Positions 1-6,138 of a stretch of DNA of 9,661 nt are shown in pieces (the first letter of the stretch is position 1; every line of letters starts with the position of its first letter). The notes under the pieces are model-generated. The model was not told where the DNA came from and did not search any database. It saw only the letters and a program-made list of their open reading frames with translations. The translations under genes were made by a program, and so were the position numbers. Source of the DNA: CAZXIY01 sp964640935 (GTDB lineage Archaea; Thermoplasmatota; Thermoplasmata; Methanomassiliicoccales; Methanomethylophilaceae); contig CAZXIY010000047.1 in the NCBI GenBank assembly GCA_964640935.1, positions 1 to 9,661 of the forward strand, given 5' to 3'.

Positions 1-1178
1 TCACCGAACCGATAGACGTGAAGCTTTTTCGCAAAGCTGCAGAATTGACGCTTCCCAGGTACCCGTATTTCGCCGTCAAAGTGAAATTATCAGACGAAGA
101 ATATACTCTGGTCCGCAATGATAACGAGAATATGCCAGTCGGATCTAAACTTCCATCATGTTGGGGTCCTGAGACGAACGACTACCTCTGGTATGCATAT
201 GTGAACGGCTGCGACATCGAATTCCACTGCTTCCACGGACTGTCCGACGGAGGCGGTATGATGATCTTTGCCCGCTCGATGATCTGCCGTTACTTCATAC
301 TGAAACATCCTGACACGGTGGATCCGAAGCTCATCGATCTCTTCGAGGACGGGGATGAATGCAAAGATTGCGAATGGAGTGAACTTATACCCGACGAGAA
401 ATTCGAGAACGCCGGCGATTATGTCTGCTTCGACCCCAGCAAGGTCTTCTGCATCCCGATGGAGACACAATCCGGCTCCATGGAGACATGCGATATGCTC
501 TGCGTCAAGGAGAGCGATTTCATCAATTACGCTAAATCCATAAACGCAACTCCCAGCCTTGCGATATCTGCACTTATGGCCAATGTCGCCGAGAGCTACC
601 GTCCGGAAGGCGACGATAGGATGATCGTCGGAGGAATCACAGCTCAGATCAAAAAATTCCTGGGGGTTCCGAACAGCCACTACAGTATGCTCCCCCTTCT
701 CAATCTGGACTTCCCGGAGGGCGTGAAGGATTTTGCCACCGGTGAGGTCATATCCGATCTCAGGAAGAAAAAAGATGAAATGATGGGTGACAAGAAACTC
801 AGAGGCTATGTCAACAACACGCTGCTCTTCTACGAAATGATATGCCAACAGGATTCGTTCGAAAAGAAGAAACAGCTGACCCAGTATATGGTCTCCAGCA
901 ACATCCATGCTACAACATTCATCGTAAGTTACATGCGTTTGGACGATTTCGGACCGCTGAACAGGTATATGGTCAGAATGCAGAACCATGTAGATCAGCG
1001 CCCCATACCCTGGCTCATGGAGATAGTTGCCGGGAATAACATCATGACGTTCAAATCCCTCTCGAACGGTAACAGCAGGGAACTGTTCGACGGGTTCTGC
1101 AAAGAACTTGATAAGGTCGGCGTTAAATACAGCATCACAAGAGATGCTTCGGCGGATTACGTCGGATGGAATTATTGA
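1..1178 (+). CDS. Stand-alone condensation-type acyltransferase (COG4908-like), 5' truncated
   Basis: The frame is open to the window edge (codons from base 3 read TEPIDV before the GTG at 18), so the gene probably starts outside the window and GTG 18 is not the true start. It resembles single-domain relatives of the NRPS condensation/PapA-type acyltransferase fold. The signature HxxxDG appears as HGLSDGGG; counting from GTG 18, His73 would be the catalytic base and Asp77 structural. Near the C-terminus DDFGPLNRY (about residues 309-317) occupies the place of the DFGWG-type structural motif. No adenylation or carrier domain is present, so it is not an NRPS module. These proteins transfer acyl groups to alcohols or amines; the substrate cannot be told. 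No membrane segment is seen. The last codons read WNY and TGA, followed by two hairpins. Confident on fold, not on reaction. Confidence 0.75.
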   Translation, partial: TEPIDVKLFRKAAELTLPRYPYFAVKVKLSDEEYTLVRNDNENMPVGSKLPSCWGPETNDYLWYAYVNGCDIEFHCFHGLSDGGGMMIFARSMICRYFILKHPDTVDPKLIDLFEDGDECKDCEWSELIPDEKFENAGDYVCFDPSKVFCIPMETQSGSMETCDMLCVKESDFINYAKSINATPSLAISALMANVAESYRPEGDDRMIVGGITAQIKKFLGVPNSHYSMLPLLNLDFPEGVKDFATGEVISDLRKKKDEMMGDKKLRGYVNNTLLFYEMICQQDSFEKKKQLTQYMVSSNIHATTFIVSYMRLDDFGPLNRYMVRMQNHVDQRPIPWLMEIVAGNNIMTFKSLSNGNSRELFDGFCKELDKVGVKYSITRDASADYVGWNY

Positions 1179-1180
1179 AA

Positions 1181-1202
1181 GATCCCGGGCAGATGCCCGA
1201 TC
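1181..1202 (+). terminator. Hairpin directly after the acyltransferase gene
   Basis: CGGGC (1186-1190) pairs with GCCCG (1195-1199) around an AGAT loop. GAT/ATC at the ends (1181-1183, 1200-1202) extends the stem past a two-base bulge. It begins two bases after the TGA and is followed by the T-rich AAATTGTTT. Probable 3'-end signal for the plus-strand gene. Confidence 0.5.
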
Positions 1203-1219
1203 AAATTGTTTGAAAGACA

Positions 1220-1242
1220 CCGGACGGGCGATGCCCGTCCGG
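1220..1242. terminator. Perfect 10-bp hairpin between convergent genes
   Basis: CCGGACGGGC (1220-1229) and GCCCGTCCGG (1233-1242) form a perfect 10-bp, GC-rich stem around a GAT loop. It lies 8 bases past the DUF35 stop codon, so on the minus strand it is the first structure after the mevalonate operon, followed there by TGTCTTTC. It can fold from either strand and probably acts as a bidirectional 3'-end barrier. Confidence 0.6.
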
Positions 1243-1250
1243 GATTGATT

Positions 1251-1655
1251 TCACCTTATAGGCACGAACTTGAATCCGTAGTGGATCACACCGGCTGCCC
1301 CGTCGGCGTCGAGCTTACGGAGGACAGCGCGGACACGCATGCCGATGCTGACATCCCCGGGATCGACATCCGCGATCTGCGTTGCGATCATCACACCGTC
1401 GTTGGTCTTGACAAGTGCTACGACATATGGTTTGATCCTCGCGTTGCAGTCGGGTGCCTCGTGGATGACCGAGTAGGTATAGATCTCGCCTTCTCTGCAC
1501 ACGTCATAGTCCTGCATCTTACCAATGCTGGCTCTGCGGCAATGCGGACAAAGCGACCTCTTGGGGAAATAGAGCTTTCCGCACACAGGGCACTTGGATC
1601 CCTCGAGATTGTATCTTCCGGGAATCTCCCTCCACTCTTTAGCTACCGTTGACAT
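1251..1655 (-). CDS. DUF35 zinc-ribbon/OB-fold protein of the thiolase-HMG-CoA synthase complex
   Basis: A 134-residue protein with an N-terminal rubredoxin-like zinc ribbon (Cys22, Cys25, Cys36, Cys39 in CPVCG and CPHC) and a C-terminal OB-fold (about residues 55-134), the standard two-part build of archaeal DUF35 proteins. In methanogenic archaea the family bridges acetoacetyl-CoA thiolase and HMG-CoA synthase into one complex that hands over acetoacetyl-CoA through a shared CoA-binding site. The last position in an operon with both enzymes fits that role. Its ATG shares one base with the thiolase TGA (TGATG) and has a strong Shine-Dalgarno (minus-strand GGAGGCGAT), so translation is probably coupled. 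It has no enzymatic motif of its own. Length and cysteine spacing look normal. Confidence 0.9.
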   Translation of the reverse strand: MSTVAKEWREIPGRYNLEGSKCPVCGKLYFPKRSLCPHCRRASIGKMQDYDVCREGEIYTYSVIHEAPDCNARIKPYVVALVKTNDGVMIATQIADVDPGDVSIGMRVRAVLRKLDADGAAGVIHYGFKFVPIR

Positions 1656-2824
1656 CAGATCGCCTCCAATATGCTGACGGTCACGGCCGAACCGGTACCG
1701 CCGACATTCTGAGCGAGACCGTATTTGGCATTCTTGACCTGCCTCTTATCCGCTCTTCCTCTGAGCTGGTCCACGATCTCGGCTATCTGAGCCACACCTG
1801 TGGCTCCGGTCGGATGGCCCCTGGCCTTGAGACCGCCGGATGTGTTCACGGTAAGTCTTCCGCCGCCGAGAGTGACCTCTCCGTCGAGAACGGCCTGGCC
1901 GGCCGTTCCCCTGGCGAAGAACCCGAGATCCTCGAGTGCCATTATCCCCGCTTCGGTGTAGTTGTCATGCACCTCTGCGACATCTATGTCTTTAGGACCG
2001 ATGCCTGCGATCTCGTATGCCTTCTTCGCGGCCGCGACGGTCGCTCCGAATGACGTTATAGTGTTCCTCTGGAACAGGGCGAGCGTATCGCTGGTCTGCG
2101 TCACAGCGGACACCTTCACGTAAGAATCCGTATGCTTCTTGGCCTTGTCGAGCGGACAGAGCACAACCGCGGCCGCTCCGTCGGATATCGGCGCACAGTC
2201 GAACACGCCCAACGGGTCCGCGACCATTCCGGCCCCGAGGACCGTTGTTATCGGCACTGCCTTTCTGAATTGTGCATTAGGATTCAACGCCCCGTGTGCA
2301 TGGCTGTTAACGGACATTGACGCGATCTGCTCGCGTGTCGCTATGCCGTCATGGATCATTCTCTGGGCGATCATCGCGTTCAATGAAGCGAATGTCAGAC
2401 CCATGGACGCCTCCCACTCCGCATCTGCTGTGGCGTCGAAGACAGAGTTTATGGACGCGTCGTCGAGATCTGTCATCTTCTCTGCTCCAGCAACTATGAC
2501 CGTATCCTGCATACCCGATGCAACGGCCATGACGCCTTCTCTGAATGCTACACCGCCCGAAGCTCCGCCGGCCTCGACCCTCGTGCATGAGACGTGGTTG
2601 GTCGCGAGACCCGAATAATCAGCGACGAGAGCATCCACATGCTGCTGGTTGATGAAACGGCCCGCGGACATGTTCCCAACATACATCCCGTCGATCTCGT
2701 TGCCCGAGAGATTGGCATCGGCTATCGCCCTCAGGCCCGCCTCTATGCCTATCGCCCTGAATGATTTGTCCCAGAGTTCGCCGAATTTGGTGACTCCGAC
2801 CCCTATTATTGCTACATCCCTCAT
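1655..2824 (-). CDS. Archaeal SCP-x-like thiolase, nucleophile cysteine replaced by glycine
   Basis: A 389-residue, full-length thiolase of the archaeal mevalonate type, which normally condenses two acetyl-CoA to acetoacetyl-CoA. Landmarks are the N-terminal VAIIGVGVTKFGELW, VGNMSAG (49-55), EKMTD (115-119), a His-containing HDNY motif (His286, in place of Asn in biosynthetic thiolases) and GHPTGATG (His337). The nucleophile region reads TRVEAGGASGG (81-91). The family pattern is Cys-[AGS]-[ST]-Gly, so the reactive cysteine should be residue 87, but the codon at 2564-2566 is GGA (Gly). The nearest cysteine is Cys80. HDCF, as I remember it from relatives, is HDNY here. The gene is otherwise intact, with a normal start, GGAGTGA Shine-Dalgarno and no frameshift. 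It may be inactive, structural, or use another residue. Family is certain; activity is in doubt. Confidence 0.88.
   Translation of the reverse strand: MRDVAIIGVGVTKFGELWDKSFRAIGIEAGLRAIADANLSGNEIDGMYVGNMSAGRFINQQHVDALVADYSGLATNHVSCTRVEAGGASGGVAFREGVMAVASGMQDTVIVAGAEKMTDLDDASINSVFDATADAEWEASMGLTFASLNAMIAQRMIHDGIATREQIASMSVNSHAHGALNPNAQFRKAVPITTVLGAGMVADPLGVFDCAPISDGAAAVVLCPLDKAKKHTDSYVKVSAVTQTSDTLALFQRNTITSFGATVAAAKKAYEIAGIGPKDIDVAEVHDNYTEAGIMALEDLGFFARGTAGQAVLDGEVTLGGGRLTVNTSGGLKARGHPTGATGVAQIAEIVDQLRGRADKRQVKNAKYGLAQNVGGTGSAVTVSILEAI
1656..1667 (-). promoter_or_regulatory. Strong Shine-Dalgarno for the DUF35 gene
   Basis: On the minus strand GGAGG (1667-1663) continues as CGAT, differing by one base from the archaeal consensus GGAGGTGAT, with a 7-base spacer to the ATG at 1655. 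It lies inside the end of the thiolase gene. Confidence 0.75.
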
Positions 2825-2835
2825 TTCATCACTCC
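2825..2835 (-). promoter_or_regulatory. Shine-Dalgarno for the thiolase, overlapping the HMG-CoA synthase stop
   Basis: Minus-strand GGAGTGAT starts at 2835, 7 bases from the GGAG core to the ATG at 2824. The HMG-CoA synthase stop TGA (2831-2829) lies inside it, so ribosomes ending one gene sit on the start site of the next. Confidence 0.7.
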
Positions 2836-3881
2836 GGCATGACTATCTTTCCCTTGAACTTCGCATATGTCGCGTAGTCGAGGTATATCGTGTTCTCGAG
2901 CAACGCGTCGATGGTCGGCGCGGCGCTCCTCTTGAAATTCTTTATCTCATCCGTGACGGTGAGATCGAATGCGTCGCTCCCTGCACCCGAACCATAGGAT
3001 ACAACGAATATCCTGTCCCCGGGCTTGGATATGTCCAATACCGCGGAGAGTCCGAGCGGAACGGCTCCGCTGTACGTGTTGCCGATGTTCGGCGTGAGAA
3101 GACCTCTCTCGATCTGTTCGTTCGTGAATCCGAGCTGGCCGGCCACCCTTGTCGGGAATTTGCCGTTCGGCTGGTGGAACACGGCGTAATCGTAATCCTC
3201 GGGCTTGGTGCCCATCTCTTCCATGAGCATCTTCGCCGCCGACGTTATGTGCCTGAAATATGCGGGCTCGCCGGTGAATCTCCCGCCGTGCTTCGGATAC
3301 GGCTGACCCTCTCTTCTCCAGAAGTCGGGGGTGTCCGTAGTGAAACTGAGCGTCTTGTTGATCTTAGCTATGATCCTCTCGCTTCCGATAAGGTATGCCG
3401 CTCCGCCCGCGGATGCAGAATATTCCAATGCATCCCCGGGAGCTCCCTGCGACGTATCCGACCCTATCGCAACACCGTATCTGACCATGCCCGATCCCAC
3501 GAGACCAGCGCAGATCTGAATGGCCGCGGTACCTGCCTTGCATGCGAATTCGAGGTCGGCCGCAGTCATCTTCGGCGTAGCCCTTATCGCTTCTGCGACG
3601 ATAGTGGATGTCGGTTTGACAGCGTACGGATGGGATTCAGATCCCACATACACTGCTCCGATCTGGTCCGGATCGACGAACGGCACCCTCGCGAGCATGT
3701 TCCTCGCGGCCTCGGTCGCGATCGTGACCACATCCTCGTCGGGATACGGCACGGATTTCTGATTTATGTACAGCCCTTTTCCCATCGCTTTGCCGTCGAC
3801 ACCCCAGACCCTTCCGATCTCCTCGGGAAGTATCCTGTATCTGGGCACATAAGCCCCATAGCTGACTATTCCTACATCCAT
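2829..3881 (-). CDS. hmgB: Hydroxymethylglutaryl-CoA synthase (archaeal type)
   Basis: A 350-residue cytosolic enzyme that condenses acetoacetyl-CoA with acetyl-CoA to HMG-CoA, the committed precursor of mevalonate and archaeal isoprenoid lipids. All three catalytic residues are present: Glu82 in GSESHPYAVKP, nucleophile Cys114 in EFACKAGTAA, and His236 in FHQPNGKFP. Other family marks are GDALEYSASAGGAAY (149-163), the NIGNTYSGAVPLGL stretch (265-278) and YGSGAGSDAF (296-305). Length is normal for the archaeal short form. The ATG overlaps the regulator stop by one base (TAATG), with GAGAGG five bases upstream, and the thiolase follows after 4 bases. The intact active site contrasts with the altered thiolase that should supply its substrate. 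Confidence 0.95.
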   Translation of the reverse strand: MDVGIVSYGAYVPRYRILPEEIGRVWGVDGKAMGKGLYINQKSVPYPDEDVVTIATEAARNMLARVPFVDPDQIGAVYVGSESHPYAVKPTSTIVAEAIRATPKMTAADLEFACKAGTAAIQICAGLVGSGMVRYGVAIGSDTSQGAPGDALEYSASAGGAAYLIGSERIIAKINKTLSFTTDTPDFWRREGQPYPKHGGRFTGEPAYFRHITSAAKMLMEEMGTKPEDYDYAVFHQPNGKFPTRVAGQLGFTNEQIERGLLTPNIGNTYSGAVPLGLSAVLDISKPGDRIFVVSYGSGAGSDAFDLTVTDEIKNFKRSAAPTIDALLENTIYLDYATYAKFKGKIVMPE

Positions 3882-4573
3882 TAGATCCTCTCTTTCAGAT
3901 TTTTGAGCCTGCCTACCAATTCTTTGACATCGAGATCCGTGGTCACGAGCGGTATCTTCTCGAGTTCCGCGAGTTTCACGGCCAACGGGTCGGTGTTATC
4001 CGGACGCTGATAGACAACGAGCGCCGGAGTGAGTGGATGCGCGCGAATGGCGACCATCGGCGAACGGCCGTAATGGACGTTCGTGAAGATGAGCGCCCTT
4101 TCGATGCTCCACCCATATATCTTAGTGTAATCTGCCGAGCTGAGGGACAGTATCGCCTTCAGCGAATCCACGATCGTGTACCCGTAGACCTTCTTCTGCG
4201 GGAACTCGTTCGGATTCAGATTCGTACCGGAGATCCATTTGATGAATCTCGACATATCTACGCCGCCGGGGAACTCATCCATAGCGATGACGCATTCCAC
4301 CTTCTCCTCCGGAAGATACTTAGATATCGTGGGGGAGCCTGCGGCGGTGTCTATATCGATGAGTGCGTCGACGACCTTCTTTATCATCGTCGCTCCGGGG
4401 GATTTCCTGCGCCCGGATTCATAATCGCTTATGACAGAATGCGATACGCCGATGGCCTCTGCGAGCTGGTGCTGCGATACGCCGAACTCCTCGCGCCATT
4501 TCCTCATCGTCTTCCCGGGATCTGAGGAGAGCGTTATCTCTCCCGCGATCTTCTCTCCGAGTGCATTCGCCAC
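3881..4573 (-). CDS. XRE-family transcriptional regulator of the mevalonate operon (COG1709-like)
   Basis: A 230-residue DNA-binding protein with an N-terminal Cro/C1-type helix-turn-helix (about residues 19-75; core EFGVSQHQLAEAIGVSHSVI, then SDYESGRRKSP). The C-terminal region (about 90-230) is a mixed alpha/beta domain typical of archaeal COG1709 regulators found beside HMG-CoA synthase; its ligand is not known to me. It is the first gene of the operon, and its TAA shares a base with the HMG-CoA synthase ATG. The start is GTG 4573: an in-frame TAA lies four codons upstream, no Shine-Dalgarno is visible, and a TATA box sits about 25 bases away, so the mRNA is probably leaderless. Likely roles are autoregulation and control of isoprenoid supply, inferred from position only. 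Confidence 0.85.
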   Translation of the reverse strand: MANALGEKIAGEITLSSDPGKTMRKWREEFGVSQHQLAEAIGVSHSVISDYESGRRKSPGATMIKKVVDALIDIDTAAGSPTISKYLPEEKVECVIAMDEFPGGVDMSRFIKWISGTNLNPNEFPQKKVYGYTIVDSLKAILSLSSADYTKIYGWSIERALIFTNVHYGRSPMVAIRAHPLTPALVVYQRPDNTDPLAVKLAELEKIPLVTTDLDVKELVGRLKNLKERI

Positions 4574-4593
4574 GTCTACGTGTTAAGCCTGTC

Positions 4594-4605
4594 GGTATAT
4601 AAATC
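4594..4605 (-). promoter_or_regulatory. TATA-box promoter of the mevalonate operon
   Basis: Minus-strand GATTTATATACC contains the textbook archaeal TATA box TTTATATA (4603-4596). The expected start of transcription, about 25 bases from its centre, falls at or next to the GTG at 4573, giving a leaderless message. The TATA box lies in the 63-base gap after the phosphotransferase gene, so the operon need not depend on read-through. Confidence 0.75.
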
Positions 4606-4606
4606 T

Positions 4607-4625
4607 GACGAATGTCGATGTCGTC
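4607..4625. repeat. Small inverted repeat next to the operon TATA box
   Basis: GACGA (4607-4611) and TCGTC (4621-4625) are inverted around 9 bases, and ATGTCG is repeated in tandem inside (4612-4617, 4618-4623). On the minus strand it abuts the upstream side of the TATA box, where the transcription factor B element lies. A repressor or activator binding here would affect the regulator's own promoter. The arms are short, so chance is possible. Confidence 0.3.
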
Positions 4626-4636
4626 ATTTGACGGAA

Positions 4637-6031
4637 TCAGTGCGACAATTCCTTCTTCAGAACGTCGACGACCGTTTCCATGGTCTTTATGCGGCCGTAT
4701 CTCTTGTCCTCCGACTCTATTACGTGCCAGGGGGCGTACGGCGTATTCGTCAGCTCCATCATCCTGTCGACATATTTTTCGTAGACGTCCCATTTGGAAC
4801 GGTTGCGCCAATCGTCGTCGGTGATCTTCCACTGCTTCATGGGATCCTCTGTCCTGTCGTTGAAACGATTCAGCTGCTCTTCCTTGGAGATCTCCATCCA
4901 GAATTTCAGAACGATAACGTCGTTATCTGTCATTGCCATCTCGAACAGGTTGATCTCCTCGGACGATCTGTCGTACTCTTCTTCGGTGCAGAAGCCTTCG
5001 ATCGGCTCCACCATCATCCTCCCGTACCAGCTGCGGTCAAAAATCGTGATGCGACCGGTCCTGGGTATGTTACCGAAGAACCTCCATAGGTACGTGTGAG
5101 CATACTCCTCCTGGGACGGTACGCCTACCGATACGGCCTTGTATCCCCTCGGATTCAGATCTGCGGTCAGACGTCTTATAGATCCGCCCTTTCCGGCCGC
5201 ATCCCATCCTTCGAACACTATGGCCAGAGATTTGTTGCTCTTGGCCAGCTTACATTGATAAGCAGCGAGATCGACCTGGAGCTTGTCCAGCCTTTCCTGA
5301 TATTCGTCCTTATCCATGCTCTTGGTCAGATCCGCGCTCTTTCTCGGATTGCAGTAGATCGGCATCGACTCGGACCCTCTGCCGACGTGCGGATACTGCA
5401 TCCTGTGCTCCAACCTCTTCAGGATGTCCATCACCATGGTCTCCACGGTATCGTCGTAATCGGCCACTTCGACGATATCCCACGGAGCGTAGACCGTGTC
5501 GGTCCTCTCTATCATCGATGCCACCGATCTCTTCTTCGGCGAATAATCGGAGTACTTGGCGGCGTCGTCCCCCAGATCGCCGCAATTGTCATTGGACTGT
5601 TTCGAATAGGACTTCTTGTTCTCGCCCATCCTGTCTGGGTCCATATCCAGGAAGAGCTTCACGATGATCACGCCGTTATCGGCCATGTATCTCTCGAGCT
5701 CTATCGCCCTTTCAATGTGCCGATCCTGATCCTTCGACAGCTCTATTATCTGACTGTACCAGCCCCTGTCGTACAGGCAAATCCTGCCTTTGGCCGGTGC
5801 GGTCTCCATGAATCTGAGCATCAGGCCGCCGTATCTCTCGACGTCTGGCTTGAAATGGTGGTATTCGACGCCTCTGGGCTCCAGCATCGCCATGACCCTG
5901 TTCACCAGACGGCCCATAAGATAACCGCCCGGTCCTTCGATCAGTATGAGTACCGGAACTTTGTCGCTGTATAATTTATGCTGCGTCTCTTTCAGTCTCA
6001 ATTCCGCTTCGTCGGTGACGGTGCCTGCCAT
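4637..6031 (-). CDS. ppk2: Polyphosphate:AMP phosphotransferase (class II PPK2, two fused domains)
   Basis: A 464-residue protein made of two PPK2-type P-loop domains. Class II PPK2 enzymes of this build phosphorylate AMP to ADP with polyphosphate in the cytosol. The C-terminal domain (about 240-464) is complete: Walker A EGWDAAGKGG (274-283, Lys281), Walker B FDRSWYGR (331-338), lid-region arginines (Arg389, Arg393) and YAPWHVIES (432-440). The N-terminal domain (about 10-230) keeps YDRGWYSQ (87-94) and YAPWDIVEVADYDD (181-194), but its P-loop is EGPGGYLMGR (32-41) with no lysine, so it is probably structural. A polar Asn/Asp/Ser-rich stretch lies at 136-165. The gene has its own TATA box. 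Its stop is 63 bases before the mevalonate regulator, which has a separate promoter, so a functional link to that operon is not shown. Confidence 0.9.
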   Translation of the reverse strand: MAGTVTDEAELRLKETQHKLYSDKVPVLILIEGPGGYLMGRLVNRVMAMLEPRGVEYHHFKPDVERYGGLMLRFMETAPAKGRICLYDRGWYSQIIELSKDQDRHIERAIELERYMADNGVIIVKLFLDMDPDRMGENKKSYSKQSNDNCGDLGDDAAKYSDYSPKKRSVASMIERTDTVYAPWDIVEVADYDDTVETMVMDILKRLEHRMQYPHVGRGSESMPIYCNPRKSADLTKSMDKDEYQERLDKLQVDLAAYQCKLAKSNKSLAIVFEGWDAAGKGGSIRRLTADLNPRGYKAVSVGVPSQEEYAHTYLWRFFGNIPRTGRITIFDRSWYGRMMVEPIEGFCTEEEYDRSSEEINLFEMAMTDNDVIVLKFWMEISKEEQLNRFNDRTEDPMKQWKITDDDWRNRSKWDVYEKYVDRMMELTNTPYAPWHVIESEDKRYGRIKTMETVVDVLKKELSH

Positions 6032-6051
6032 ACATCCCTGTACGCGTCAAT

Positions 6052-6061
6052 GGATAAAACC
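6052..6061 (-). promoter_or_regulatory. Probable TATA box of the polyphosphate phosphotransferase gene
   Basis: Minus-strand GGTTTTATCC is centred about 25 bases before the ATG at 6031, placing the transcript start at or within a few bases of the start codon. Only a weak GGGAT precedes the ATG, so a leaderless or near-leaderless message is likely. Confidence 0.55.
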
Positions 6062-6110
6062 GATTTCGCACGTTTATCGTACAATGCCGCCGATGCGAGT
6101 TCCGATAGCA

Positions 6111-6118
6111 ATTTAAAC
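6111..6118 (+). promoter_or_regulatory. TATA box of the AhpD/CMD-like gene
   Basis: ATTTAAAC has its centre about 25 bases before ATG 6139, with no Shine-Dalgarno between (the intervening bases include the palindrome TCATATGA at 6122-6129). This predicts a leaderless transcript beginning at the ATG and makes the upstream TTG at 6130 an unlikely start. It shares the 107-base divergent region with the phosphotransferase promoter. Confidence 0.6.
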
Positions 6119-6138
6119 ATGTCATATGATTGAAAATC

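Noticed and set aside
18..20. GTG as the true start of the acyltransferase
   Set aside because: The frame is open upstream to the window edge and the preceding codons continue a family-like sequence, so the gene is cut by the window.
156..1220. 354-codon open frame on the minus strand opposite the acyltransferase
   Set aside because: Its translation has no recognisable family features and mirrors the plus-strand gene, which carries clear motifs; long antisense frames are common at this base composition.
2558..2592. Thiolase as a pseudogene because of the missing cysteine
   Set aside because: Frame, length, ribosome-binding site, operon coupling and the two catalytic histidines are all kept, so the gene looks maintained rather than decayed.
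2649..3884. 411-codon plus-strand frame opposite HMG-CoA synthase and the start of the thiolase
   Set aside because: Arginine- and serine-rich shadow with no motifs, fully covered by two well-supported minus-strand genes.
4419..4832. 137-codon minus-strand frame bridging the phosphotransferase and the regulator
   Set aside because: Arg-rich off-frame reading over two real genes on the same strand and across the regulator promoter.
5096..5974. 292-codon plus-strand frame opposite the polyphosphate phosphotransferase
   Set aside because: Shadow of the PPK2 gene; no ribosome-binding site or motif.
6130..6132. TTG start adding three residues to the AhpD-like protein
   Set aside because: The TATA box at 6111-6118 is about 25 bases from ATG 6139, and no Shine-Dalgarno supports the TTG.
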